This document shows, one piece after another, positions 18,482-28,214 of a DNA stretch of 64,000 bases. Source of the DNA: Tetramitus jugosus (Eukaryota > Heterolobosea > Eutetramitea > Acrasida > Vahlkampfiidae); NCBI GenBank assembly GCA_937625935.1, contig OW569363.1, forward strand, positions 62,001 through 126,000. Direction: 5' to 3'. The first letter of the stretch is position 1. Each line of letters opens with the position of its first letter. Under the pieces are notes generated by a model. The model was given only the letters and a program-made list of their open reading frames with translations, did not search any database and was not told the origin of the DNA. The position numbers and the translations under genes were made by a program.

Positions 18482-18792
18482 AATGGTAGTGGTGATTTAA
18501 GATCTTAGATCCGTGATCTGAGTTGTTTTGTTTTTTGGTGTTTTTTTGGTGTTTTTTTTCAGGTTCAAGATCACATGTTCGACCAAAGCTGTCAATGCCG
18601 TTAAAGCCTCGATTTTCCACTGGTTTCCGCGAAAATGAGATGGTGCTCAAGTGGCCACTTGAACTCCTGGATGTGCACATTTTTTTAACCGAATAACTGG
18701 GATTAGCAGATTGACCATCGAAGATTGACAAGAAGCAACAACACGATTCGATCAAACAAACAAGTGAACAACAGCTACAACAATCTGACAAG

Positions 18793-20313
18793 ATGTCTGA
18801 ACAGCTACCAACCGTAACGCTCACAGATGAAGAAAGAAAAAGAAGGGCAAAAGAAGCCAGAGCTGCCAAAGTGCAAAAGAAGGCAGAAAGACTAGCAGAG
18901 AGAAAATCAAGAGAATTGTTGTTGTCATCAGTTGTTGGACATCCAGTATCATGGGAAGAAGTCATGGATGGATCAAAGCTTTTTGGTGATTATCCATTGG
19001 TCCAATCACAATTGTGTTCTCAGTCATGGAACGAACTGGTATCAGTTGGATCTTTGAACGCATCCATGGACAACTCCTATGTCTCTCTACGTGCTCGTGT
19101 TCACTCTGTCAGAGGCAAGGGAAGAAGTGTTTTCTTGTTGTTGAGACAGGGAATGGACAGAGTACAAGCTACATTTTTTCAAACTGACGAAACACCGGAA
19201 GGAATGGCCAAGTACATTAGTAAGCTCAGTAAGGAGACTGTTGTTGATGTGACTGCGAAGATTGTGAAGGTTCAAGTACCAATTGCAAGTGCCACTCTAA
19301 AAGACATTGAATTAAGTGTTGTCAAATTGTTTGTGGTGAGTAGGGCAGGTTCACTACCGTTTCTTGTTGAAGATGCAATGGTGAGAAGTGCTCATGAGAA
19401 TGAAGCACTTGAAAATGGAACATATACGTACATTCCGAACATTGGGCAGGACCTCCGATTGAATAATCGTGTGATTGACTTGAGGGTACCTGCACACCTG
19501 GCAGTGTTTAGGATCCAGAGTGCTGTGGGGCGATTCTTTCGAGAGTATTTGTATACCAATGATTTTGTTGAAATTCACACTCCCAAGTTGGTGAGTGCTG
19601 CATTCGAGAGCAGTATCAATGCGTTTGGGTTGAATTATTTTGGTGATAAGGCCTACTTGGCCCAATCACCTCAATTGTATAAGCAAATGGCTGTGAATGG
19701 CGATCTGATGCGAGTGTTTGAGATTGGTCCTGCATTTCGTGCTGAATGGGGACACACCCACCGTCATTTGACAGAGTTTGTGAGTTTGGATCTCGAGATG
19801 GCTATTCAAAATCATTACTCTGAGGTTTTGGATATTGTCGACCAAATGTTCATCTACATTTTTGAGAATATTGAACAGAGATTTGCAAAGGAGTTGACAA
19901 CGATTCAAACTCAATATCCATTCGAACCACTGCAATACAACAAGAAGAAGAATTTGAGACTAACTTTTCTCGAGGCAGTTGCTCTTTTGAGACAAGATGG
20001 AATGGAGATTGGTGACTGTGATGATTTGGACACCTGGGCTGAGAGGAGATTGGGTGCTCTTGTCAAACAACAGCATGGCACTGATTTCTACTTTGTCGAA
20101 AAGTATCCAATGTCCGTGCGTCCATTCTACACAATGCCTTGCCCAGAAGATGAGAAATACTCCAACTCTTTTGACATTTTCTTGAGAGGAGAAGAGATAT
20201 CAACAGGTGCTCAAAGAATTCACGATCCAGAACTGTTGGTCAAGAAGGCGACAGAAAAGGGTGTTGATGTGGCAGCGGTCTTGAAAGAATTGTTCGGAGC
20301 TACTTGGCCATGA
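18793..20313 (+). CDS. DARS1: Cytosolic aspartyl-tRNA synthetase, 3' end deleted and frameshifted
   Basis: The open frame encodes 506 residues. Residues 1-45 are a basic Lys/Arg/Ala helix. The OB-fold anticodon domain (about 100-195) includes VSLRARVHSVRGKGRSVFLLLRQ. The class II catalytic core follows: FRIQSAVGRFFREYL, FGLNYFGDKAYLAQSPQLYKQ, motif 2 FRAEWGHTHRHLTEF, then FLRGEEISTGAQRIHDPELL. After KGVD the frame reads an unrelated tail (VAAVLKELFGATWP) and stops. The authentic C-terminus (GSGLERI...NNIRKTSMFPRDSRRLTP) is present in another frame at 20271-20369. About 20 conserved residues between the two are missing, so the gene lacks part of the ATP-binding motif 3 region. As it stands the enzyme should be inactive: a recent mutation, a non-functional copy or an assembly error. 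Confidence 0.85.
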   Translation: MSEQLPTVTLTDEERKRRAKEARAAKVQKKAERLAERKSRELLLSSVVGHPVSWEEVMDGSKLFGDYPLVQSQLCSQSWNELVSVGSLNASMDNSYVSLRARVHSVRGKGRSVFLLLRQGMDRVQATFFQTDETPEGMAKYISKLSKETVVDVTAKIVKVQVPIASATLKDIELSVVKLFVVSRAGSLPFLVEDAMVRSAHENEALENGTYTYIPNIGQDLRLNNRVIDLRVPAHLAVFRIQSAVGRFFREYLYTNDFVEIHTPKLVSAAFESSINAFGLNYFGDKAYLAQSPQLYKQMAVNGDLMRVFEIGPAFRAEWGHTHRHLTEFVSLDLEMAIQNHYSEVLDIVDQMFIYIFENIEQRFAKELTTIQTQYPFEPLQYNKKKNLRLTFLEAVALLRQDGMEIGDCDDLDTWAERRLGALVKQQHGTDFYFVEKYPMSVRPFYTMPCPEDEKYSNSFDIFLRGEEISTGAQRIHDPELLVKKATEKGVDVAAVLKELFGATWP

Positions 20314-20369
20314 ATAACATTCGTAAGACATCCATGTTCCCACGAGACTCAAGGAGACTCACCCCTTAG
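20271..20369 (+). pseudogene. Orphan out-of-frame C-terminus of the AspRS gene
   Basis: In the frame starting at 20271 the sequence reads GSGLERIVRSYL then NNIRKTSMFPRD and ends RRLTP followed by TAG at 20367-20369. This is the standard class IIb AspRS ending, including the motif 3 arginine. It is cut off from the upstream frame by one nucleotide of phase (a deletion length of 1 modulo 3) and by loss of roughly 20 codons. Confidence 0.8.
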
Positions 20370-20435
20370 AGGTCAACATAAACACTCTGTTTTCTCGTTG
20401 GTGGATCGTAAGCCACGATAACAAAAGGTCAAAAC

Positions 20436-20520
20436 AGGACATAGTGTGAATCGAACACACGACCATAGGATGATGTTGCATTATTTGCAATCCCATGCTC
20501 TACCGCTGAGCTATATGTCC
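20436..20520 (-). tRNA. tRNA-Cys (GCA) with a 13-nt intron
   Basis: On the minus strand, acceptor GGACATA (20520-20514) pairs with TATGTCC (20443-20437). Discriminator T at 20436 is the usual U73 of tRNA-Cys. The D-arm is GCTCAGCGGTAGAGC and the T-arm GTGTG-TTCGATT-CACAC. Anticodon stem TGGGA pairs with TCCTA, and the anticodon GCA is at 20488-20486. An intron at 20484-20472 interrupts the loop after position 37, and its TGCAA can pair with TTGCA of the anticodon loop. Mature length 72. A TTTT terminator follows on the minus strand (20434-20431). Confidence 0.92.
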
Positions 20521-21527
20521 TTGATATCTGAGCTTTCCAAACTACGGCTTCCAAACTTTATTTTTTTCTTTTTAATTCGGGTTGATCGTTCGAGGGTGTT
20601 TGTTGTGTCTCGCGCAGCCCCTTACCGAGATCAAGTATTCTTCCACTCCAAAACCTCCAATTGTAAGGTTCAAGAAGAGTCTTTCACGCGTTGGATGACA
20701 TGCGTCCAGGAGAAATAGTATTCTTGCGATTCTGCGGCTATCTCACGGCGAAAAGACTCGTCATACGGCATGCACCCCCTGTCGTCACACACCAACACGG
20801 GGGACTCTGGCACCTATAAAAACTGAGAGCTCATTCTGTGAGTGCACATACCCTTCAAACAAACAAAAGAGAACCGAGAGAAAGAAGCTCCAAAGGAACA
20901 GTCAGCAAAAAGGTGCACCACCAGAGAGAAACAAAGATTAGCATTTTTGTTGTTTGACACAAAATTAGATCACCAAAAAACCTACAATTTCAAAACTGTA
21001 CTGCGCATCCACCACCTGAGAGAGCAACCCTCACACATTTTACACACACCTAAAAAAAAAGCTGAGAAACACACAGGAATAGCAAAACTAAGAACTAACC
21101 AACACCAACACACACACCTAGAGCTCTGCCCTTTTTCTCTCACTCACTCACATCATCATCATTAGCAGAAAAGAAAGCACTTTTTTTCACCTTCTTTTCT
21201 CACTTGCTTTTTTTCACTCTCTCCCCACCAGCAGCAAGCACACCAGCATTTTTTTTCACACGAACCAAGGAACATCCTTGCAACCTTTCTGGTCCGTTCG
21301 TCCGACAAAAAAAAAAGCCCTCAATTTTTTTTTTGACGCACACACTTTCTTTGGTATTCACATCCACCATCATCTACCGCACATCTCTCTCTAATCCTAC
21401 AAACAAATCACAACAGCAGCAACATCCATCACAACAATAACCTTTCACACAACAACAACAATAACAACAATAACAATAACAACCAAACAACAACCATTCG
21501 GCTCACACAAAAAAAAACAAAAGAAAA
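20521..21527. other. Long upstream/leader region of the SAP-domain gene
   Basis: The 1-kb stretch holds no convincing gene. From about 20840 it becomes A/C- and pyrimidine-rich, with runs of CACA, CTCTCT, TTTTTTT and CAACAA typical of 5' leaders here. So much of it is probably promoter plus a long untranslated leader. Short frames in it are low-complexity only. Confidence 0.45.
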
Positions 21528-24383
21528 ATGCCCTCAACCGAAACGATATCGAACAACACCCATCCGTCATCAGGGGACAATAGTATTGAAAATTTTCATT
21601 CTCCCTCCACAACAACCACAACCACAACCACAACCACAAGCAACAACACAACAACATCCATTACAAGTGCCAGTCCAACTGCGGCCGGTGGTTGCAATCA
21701 CATTACAACCACTTCTTCTCATCATGATTTACAAGCAGACGAATATTCTTCACCTTCTTCACCTCCTTCACCATTGTCTAGTAGTGGTGGTAGTACTGGA
21801 TTGCAACAAGTGTGGGCCACACATGGTTCACAAGCACTATGGAAATACAAGTTGAATGATTTGAAGAATGAATTGAAGATTAAGGGACTTAATGTCACTG
21901 GTAATAAGCCTAATATTATCAATAGGCTTCACAGTCAGTACATGGCTGAATTGAGTCAACAACAACAACAACAACAGAATGGTGGTAGTCAATTCGTGTC
22001 TCCACAGCAACAGCAATCATCCTCCTCATTGGATGATCATGGAGACAAGAGTGAACAAACACCTTCTTCTTGTTCACCTCCATCTTCACCTACGACTACT
22101 ACTGTGAGTACTACTGTTGTTGCTGCAGTAGCTGCCACCTCCACTACCACCTCAGTTGCAAGCACACTCACAAACAACAACAGTAGTGGCACACCTGCGA
22201 CTACTGTTGCTGCTAGTACTAGTACTACTACTGGAATGACAACTCTGCCGAGCAAGGTGGCGACTATTGCACCTCAGACTCATGTCGTGAAACCACCTTC
22301 TCGATTGCCTCCATTTATGCCCATGTCTTCCATTCATTCTGCTGCAGCCGGTGGTTCATTCTATCCTACGATGCCTATTGCACCACCTTCTAGGCCAAAA
22401 ATTCTAGTGAAACCTCCATCGGTCATTATTCCACCACCTCCTGCACCATCATCATCCTCAACAGCGCTCAATGCGAGAAATGCTGCTTCATTGGCAACAG
22501 CAGCAACCACCACAACAACAGAAAAGAGCAGTGTTGCGATGAATGGTGTTGGTTCTGGTTCTGTATTGCCTCGCAATCCAACCATCTCTGCCCCTACAGC
22601 GAACACTGCCTCTTTGACAACTGCTACGTCATTACAAAAGACTAGTTCGTTGTCTGCTCGGAGGCGAATGGCCCAAAAGGGTGTATCCGTCAAATCAAAC
22701 AAGCCTGCTGTCTCTGCGAGTGCAGCCGTGTTGATGCAAATGACAGACACGCCCATGTCGCCACAAGCACCCAAAACGCGTCTCTCTGCACTCAAGGCCA
22801 AGCCTCCATCCATCATTATGCCCAAACCAATGACTCCACTGAGTGATCAATCCAAGTACATGACCTTTTCTCCTCATTCGTCTGCTCAGTTCCTTCCCTT
22901 CCAAAACAGCTCGTCATCCATTTCGAGAGCACTGAAAAGAAAAGCGGGCACAAGGTTGCCTCAATTCTCCTCATCTTCCTCTCACCTTCTGTCTTCAAGC
23001 ACCACAGGCAAACCCTCAAAGATGATGGTAGCTGCAAAGAAGGTAATGATGAAGAGCTCTAGCAGTTCCGCTGACCAAAATCAGCAAATCAAGAAGAGAG
23101 GAAGGCCCTCTCACAAGGGCAAGACTCTCTCTCAAGATCACATTCCTTCTGATTTGATCAGCCTGGGTCCAAGTCGAAGCTCAAGCATCAACAGCTATGG
23201 CATGGTAAAGACGATTGACTATGGTTCCACGAGTGGAATTGGCAGTCATCATCATCATCATTATCATAACACGAGTCCGATCCGCAGTCGAAATGAAGAC
23301 TCTCAGAACACTGATTCCGAATCAGAGTCTGACATGGACAATTGCCTCGATTATCTCGTGGGATCCGATGATGAAAACTATACCATGAGCTCTCACAACG
23401 ACTCCAGTACTTCTTATCAGGCATCAGAATCCGTGGCAACAACCGCGCCAGACTGTCTTGACTCGATTGTGCCAACTAGGGAAGTGAATCTGATTGAAGA
23501 TTATATTGAGAATGTTCCAAATCGAAAGAGAGCTCTCTTGGATGACACTGATTTTTATGGAGATGTGAGCTACAGCACTGATGCAAGCCCATACAAGAGA
23601 CGCAAGTCTGATGATGTGTTTGGCGGTGCAGAGGAAGAAGAGGAGGACGAAGAATTTGACGAGGAACCGTTCTTCTTTTGCGGAACAACACAGGAAGTAC
23701 CAGAGAGTATTGCTGAATCCAATCTCATGGAGCAAACGATGGGAGCCCTCCAGTCCGAGTACTCATTTGAAGTCTCCCTGGCAAAGAATATGACGAGTTC
23801 GGAGACAACCTCTGTGAGTATTCTATCCACACTGATCGAGGATGACTCGGAGACGAGAAAGCTCTCTGTCGGTGGCAACATTACTCTGCATGAACTAACA
23901 AAGTCTATCCTCGAGTTGTTTACATATGACAGGTACGGAGGATTGAACAATGGGCTCGGAATTGATTCGGAATCTCGGTACACAATGTCATTGCCATATG
24001 GCATAGAATTGAGCAATCCTGATGCCAATTCACAATCTGGTAAATCATCGGAGGATCTGCGAGTTGCAGGTGCAAAGTTGGGAGATCGTGATACGTTTTA
24101 CATTACATTCCCTTGTGCAGATGATCTATCGAAGACCTATTGCAAGTTTTCAATTAGAGTTGAGAACATTGCAATTACTAGCTCGAATGATGACACTGAC
24201 ATACTGTTAACTGATGAAGACAATGATTCCAACTTGCTTGGATCCATTCTATCGGATAGTTATCTAAACAGTTATGATGGTGACAACGATTCTGATGACG
24301 CTCCCTCCGAGGAGGACAACGCAACACAATCTGGTGACGATATGCTCAATTTACTGGATAGTAACTTATTATTGAGCATATAG
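21528..24383 (+). CDS. SAP-domain, AT-hook-bearing probable chromatin protein
   Basis: The protein is 951 residues, mostly disordered Ser/Thr/Pro/Gln sequence. A SAP motif lies at about 103-139 (KLNDLKNELKIKGLNVTGNK then PNIINRLHSQ). The family uses this helix-extended-helix element to bind DNA, often at scaffold-attachment regions. KKRGRPSHKGK near residue 520-530 is an AT-hook-like GRP core flanked by basic residues. An acidic stretch occurs near 700 (EEEEEDEEFDEE). The last 200 residues are less repetitive and may fold. Nuclear, DNA-associated function is therefore likely, but the pathway is unknown. The start follows an AAAACAAAAGAAAA leader. Confidence 0.65.
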   Translation: MPSTETISNNTHPSSGDNSIENFHSPSTTTTTTTTTTSNNTTTSITSASPTAAGGCNHITTTSSHHDLQADEYSSPSSPPSPLSSSGGSTGLQQVWATHGSQALWKYKLNDLKNELKIKGLNVTGNKPNIINRLHSQYMAELSQQQQQQQNGGSQFVSPQQQQSSSSLDDHGDKSEQTPSSCSPPSSPTTTTVSTTVVAAVAATSTTTSVASTLTNNNSSGTPATTVAASTSTTTGMTTLPSKVATIAPQTHVVKPPSRLPPFMPMSSIHSAAAGGSFYPTMPIAPPSRPKILVKPPSVIIPPPPAPSSSSTALNARNAASLATAATTTTTEKSSVAMNGVGSGSVLPRNPTISAPTANTASLTTATSLQKTSSLSARRRMAQKGVSVKSNKPAVSASAAVLMQMTDTPMSPQAPKTRLSALKAKPPSIIMPKPMTPLSDQSKYMTFSPHSSAQFLPFQNSSSSISRALKRKAGTRLPQFSSSSSHLLSSSTTGKPSKMMVAAKKVMMKSSSSSADQNQQIKKRGRPSHKGKTLSQDHIPSDLISLGPSRSSSINSYGMVKTIDYGSTSGIGSHHHHHYHNTSPIRSRNEDSQNTDSESESDMDNCLDYLVGSDDENYTMSSHNDSSTSYQASESVATTAPDCLDSIVPTREVNLIEDYIENVPNRKRALLDDTDFYGDVSYSTDASPYKRRKSDDVFGGAEEEEEDEEFDEEPFFFCGTTQEVPESIAESNLMEQTMGALQSEYSFEVSLAKNMTSSETTSVSILSTLIEDDSETRKLSVGGNITLHELTKSILELFTYDRYGGLNNGLGIDSESRYTMSLPYGIELSNPDANSQSGKSSEDLRVAGAKLGDRDTFYITFPCADDLSKTYCKFSIRVENIAITSSNDDTDILLTDEDNDSNLLGSILSDSYLNSYDGDNDSDDAPSEEDNATQSGDDMLNLLDSNLLLSI

Positions 24384-24574
24384 GACAATTTTGTGATCAC
24401 AGGAAGAGAGTAATAAGCATTGGCGGCACAGTCATTTTCGAACAATGATTCGAAACAACTTACTACCCGGTTATCGGCTGGCATCAACTAACGCGTGGAG
24501 CATTTTGATCAGCAGATTGCTAAGTGTAGTATCTTTTTTGTACGGGATGGGATTTATTCAAACTCAATAAACGT

Positions 24575-27013
24575 TTATTTTACAACTCTTGCATTCCATA
24601 TACCAAGGTTAATGTTCTTAGTACCCCTGCTCATGAGGGAGGAGACCATACTACTGTTCTGTTTTGCCCTCCGGAGCTGCTGCAGTGCTCTGAAGCCTGC
24701 TCTCTCATGCCCTTGGTATTTCTTGGGAGGGGATGGTTCTTGAATATTCCTACTTTGAGAATCCGAATAAGCAAATCGGTCATCAAAACTGAGATTGAGA
24801 GAGTCTTCGCTCGAATTGAGCTGAAATACACCTCGATAACTACTGGGTTTCACTGCTTCCACAACATTCTTCTCAGTATCAAATCTACTTTTTCTTAAAG
24901 GAGAAGAGATTGGCCTCAGTTGACGATAAGTTCGAGTGTCACCTGTCATGATTGGTGTGGAAGCAATACTTAAGCTATCTTCAAAGATACTTCGGCTGTC
25001 ATTCAGTTTTCTTTGTGCTCTTCGAACTCTCGATTCTCCTATGCTGGAAACGCTTAGCATAGGTCCTTCTGTCCGCCCAAGAATCAGACCACTTGCATCA
25101 GTGACATCATCTGGAGATCTGATGGGTGAGATCTGATGCATCCTTGTCTCGGCACCAAACCTATGATCGATGCTGTTATTGCTCGTAAGAGGATCACTCA
25201 GTTCTAAGTACGAGTCACCTACATTTGGTTGTTGAATTAGAGTTGTCGAAACGTTGTTTCTTTCCTTTTTCTTTGCCAAAGAGGCAATGAATTCAATATT
25301 CCTTTGGACATAATTAGTGGAGCGTTTCAATGGAGACCGTTTCTTATTGATTGATCCTGTCACGATTCTCGGCTTTGGCTTCTTTTTCTTCTCTATTAGT
25401 TGAGAAGATGGATGGGATACTTCCTTTTTCTTAGTAAGGACGGGAGATTCATCTGGAGACTCCTTTTTCTTTTCATGGATCGTAAACTCCCATTTTTCGA
25501 GCTGATCGGACTGAAAACGATTGAAAAGATCGTAGTCGCTGTTCCAAGCTTTCAGACGAAACTTCGATGATTCCCTTTCCTTCGACATCTTATTTCTTCG
25601 ACCAAATCCAGTTTTCAATTGAGGAGGTTCAGAGAATCGTCTTGCTCTTGTGCTACTACCTGTTTGAATAGATTTAGAAGACGAGTAAGTTTGAATTTTG
25701 TTGGATTGTTGGATTGACAAGTCCGATTCACTTCTGGTTCGTCGTATAGAATTGGAATCAAAATGTTTTGAAGGGTAAAGGACTGTTTCATTCCTTCCAT
25801 TTCGTATGTCATTATCTCCATCTACCAGTGTGTCTCCATTTGGAACAATCGGTAGCTCTTCAAAGTTTGTTGGCTCATCTTCCTTTTCGCTAACTTTGAG
25901 ATCCTCGTCATCTTCTACGACCTTTTCTATTGAGCTTCTGATATCATCAATCGAAGTTACATCCTCCAACATTAAACGAGATCTGCTATTCGGGGAGTCG
26001 GGAACCTCACTAGCTTCTTCAAACTCTTCTATTAAAGTCATTGTCCTCTGTTCCATAGGACGATTAGTAGATAGTTTTGACCGAGAATCTTTGGGAGTGT
26101 TGGAGGTCTCTTCCAATTGAAGATTCGTTTTCCTTCTTTTCTTTCCCGGTTCTTTTGGATTAGAAGCACTCTCATTTGCTCCCTTTTTCATTAATTGATC
26201 GAGCAGTGACTCAGATGCATTAAAGTTAGTCTTGGCAGAGAGGGGGGAAGGAGATTCAGGAGTTGGACTCCTTGGTTGAGAAATTCTTTTAAGAAACTTA
26301 AGTGATTTTTTCACTCTTTCTATCTTCTTCCTCTCGGCTTGTTTCTTTTGTTTTTGTTGCTTTAAGAGTTCTTGTGCTTGCTTTTTCTGCTCTTCAACAA
26401 CTGGATTCTTAATGCTCGTTAAGATATTAAATTCTTCTTCTTCTTCTTCTTCTTCGTCATCTTCAGCCGACGATTGTCGATCACTAGGTTCTTCATTACT
26501 CTTTACTTCCCCATCTTCTTTTTCATTTGATTTAGGTCCATCTTGGTTCTCTCCTTCAATCTCCTCAGTTATTGTTGGCTCCGGTTCTTTTGACTTGAAT
26601 ATCCATCGAGGATCAACAGGCAGATCCAATGCATGAACTTTCACGAAATTATATCTTCCAGTTTTTTCATCACTCAAGTATGTTCTGAGCTTCGGTTTCC
26701 TCCATGCCTTCTTCTTTCGAGCAACGACCAATCGACTTGCTGCAACAAGAAAAGATGAGCTCAGAGAATTTCCAACAGATGGGTTTGCTCTGGAATCATT
26801 CAGAGACAATGCACTATTGTTTATATTCTGTCTTACAACAGAATTCTCTCTTCGATGAAGGGACGAAGCAGATACTGCTGTTCGTGTGGTTGAGGCAGTC
26901 AATAGGGGGTCCGATGAGGTGTTCAAGGATCCAACAGGAATAGAATTCAATGCCAGAGATGCCAATAGCTGTTGTTTTAACTGTTCGTCCGATGGTTTTT
27001 GAGAGACTTCCAT
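24575..27013 (-). CDS. Hypothetical basic, mostly disordered protein, 812 aa
   Basis: The frame is uninterrupted for 812 codons. A basic patch at about 100-125 (RKKKAWRKPKLRTYL) precedes a short conserved-looking block, RYNFVKVHALDLPVDPRWIFKSK. An acidic run follows (EEEEEEEEF), then a probable coiled coil at about 205-245 (EEQKKQAQELLKQQKQKKQ). The rest is Ser/Arg/Lys-rich with repeated Pro-directed Ser motifs. No known domain. Composition fits a nuclear or cytoskeletal scaffold, but this is only a guess. It is convergent with the SAP gene and divergent from the GST-like gene (319 bases between starts). Confidence 0.5.
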   Translation of the reverse strand: MEVSQKPSDEQLKQQLLASLALNSIPVGSLNTSSDPLLTASTTRTAVSASSLHRRENSVVRQNINNSALSLNDSRANPSVGNSLSSSFLVAASRLVVARKKKAWRKPKLRTYLSDEKTGRYNFVKVHALDLPVDPRWIFKSKEPEPTITEEIEGENQDGPKSNEKEDGEVKSNEEPSDRQSSAEDDEEEEEEEEFNILTSIKNPVVEEQKKQAQELLKQQKQKKQAERKKIERVKKSLKFLKRISQPRSPTPESPSPLSAKTNFNASESLLDQLMKKGANESASNPKEPGKKRRKTNLQLEETSNTPKDSRSKLSTNRPMEQRTMTLIEEFEEASEVPDSPNSRSRLMLEDVTSIDDIRSSIEKVVEDDEDLKVSEKEDEPTNFEELPIVPNGDTLVDGDNDIRNGRNETVLYPSKHFDSNSIRRTRSESDLSIQQSNKIQTYSSSKSIQTGSSTRARRFSEPPQLKTGFGRRNKMSKERESSKFRLKAWNSDYDLFNRFQSDQLEKWEFTIHEKKKESPDESPVLTKKKEVSHPSSQLIEKKKKPKPRIVTGSINKKRSPLKRSTNYVQRNIEFIASLAKKKERNNVSTTLIQQPNVGDSYLELSDPLTSNNSIDHRFGAETRMHQISPIRSPDDVTDASGLILGRTEGPMLSVSSIGESRVRRAQRKLNDSRSIFEDSLSIASTPIMTGDTRTYRQLRPISSPLRKSRFDTEKNVVEAVKPSSYRGVFQLNSSEDSLNLSFDDRFAYSDSQSRNIQEPSPPKKYQGHERAGFRALQQLRRAKQNSSMVSSLMSRGTKNINLGIWNARVVK

Positions 27014-27332
27014 TCATGCACTCGTGTTTGCATCGTTCTTTTTTCGAGGTGCACTGGAAGAAAACGGCAATGACCGATTCGTTTTCAAGAAACCCATCCA
27101 GAGAGAACTTCAATCTTAAACGACCACAGGTTATGAAAGTCGCCACAACTGCCTCTAACCCATTCCAGACTCAATCCTACACAGATACGACCACTCTGAA
27201 TCCTGTAAATGCATTCAGGCGCGATCGGAAAATATTGAAAATCGATGTCGGACCAAAAAAATCTGGGTGAAGATCGATCAAGCATCGACCGCGAAAAAAA
27301 ACAACAACAAAACAAACAACCACACACACAGA

Positions 27333-28023
27333 ATGAAATTCTTTGCAGACGCCCAACCAACCACCGACGCACTCAAATGCTTTGTCACCTCTCTCATCAC
27401 TGGTGTTCAACTCGCTGTCACCACAATTGATGTCTCCAGTATGTTGTGATTGTTTTGTCGTCTTTTTTTTCAAACTAAAAAAAAAACTGCAGATTTTAAC
27501 ACACACCGCTCCTGCCTGATCTCAATGATGATCTCTTATATCAATGATACGACATATGATGATAGAACAAGAAAACAAGACGCCAGATTTCTTGGCCAAG
27601 AGTCCACTCGCCAAGCTACCAGTCATTCAAGCTGACAACATTAACTACTTGTTTGATGCAAACACGATTTGTCGATTTTTGTGCTCAAAGAATGACAAGG
27701 TGATTCTGATAGGCAACGATCTGAATGGTTCCTTGGTGGATCAATGGATGGAATGGGAGTCTACTCTGTCTGCTGATCAATTGTTGCAAAAAGTTGAACA
27801 ACATTTGTCATCCTTGGGAGCAAACAAGGCTCATTTGGTCGAAGGTAGACAAACACTGTCATTGGCTGATATTATCGTGTGGAGTGCACTCTATTTGCAC
27901 TTGTCAAGCACAAGCAACACGAATCAACGAAGTCAATTCCCTTTGGCTGCCGAATGGTTTGATCAATTGATAACTGAGAATCAAAAATTCTTTACTCAAG
28001 CCGTGAAGCTTTCAAAGTTGTAA
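27333..28023 (+). CDS. GST-like protein (EF1-gamma / tRNA-synthetase-cofactor type), two exons
   Basis: Exon 1 is 27333-27438, the intron 27439-27565 (gtatgt...gatag, 127 nt), and exon 2 27566-28023, for 187 aa. The splice restores DVS-K-QENKTPDFLAKSPLAKLPVIQ, the thioredoxin-fold half typical of eEF1Bgamma and of GST domains fused to or bound by aminoacyl-tRNA synthetases. The GST C-terminal helical half follows (WMEWESTL, GRQTLSLADIIVWSALYLHL). The missing N-terminal Tyr/Cys suggests no glutathione catalysis. It is a stand-alone GST-like module, so it probably serves protein assembly, for example a translation factor or synthetase complex. The specific partner cannot be read here. Confidence 0.75.
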
Positions 28024-28214
28024 ACATTGAACACTGAAAGTACAATACTTGTTTTTGTAATCTGTGTTTGCCCCTTTGGTTCAGGCTCCGTTACATTACA
28101 ATTCCTTTTGTTTTTTACAACATGTTTAAAAAAGATGCCAGCAATCAAGTTCTATCGTCATCTCTTACACTGTATTTCTGATCTCCATATCTCCATGCAC
28201 AAATCTATAAAATA

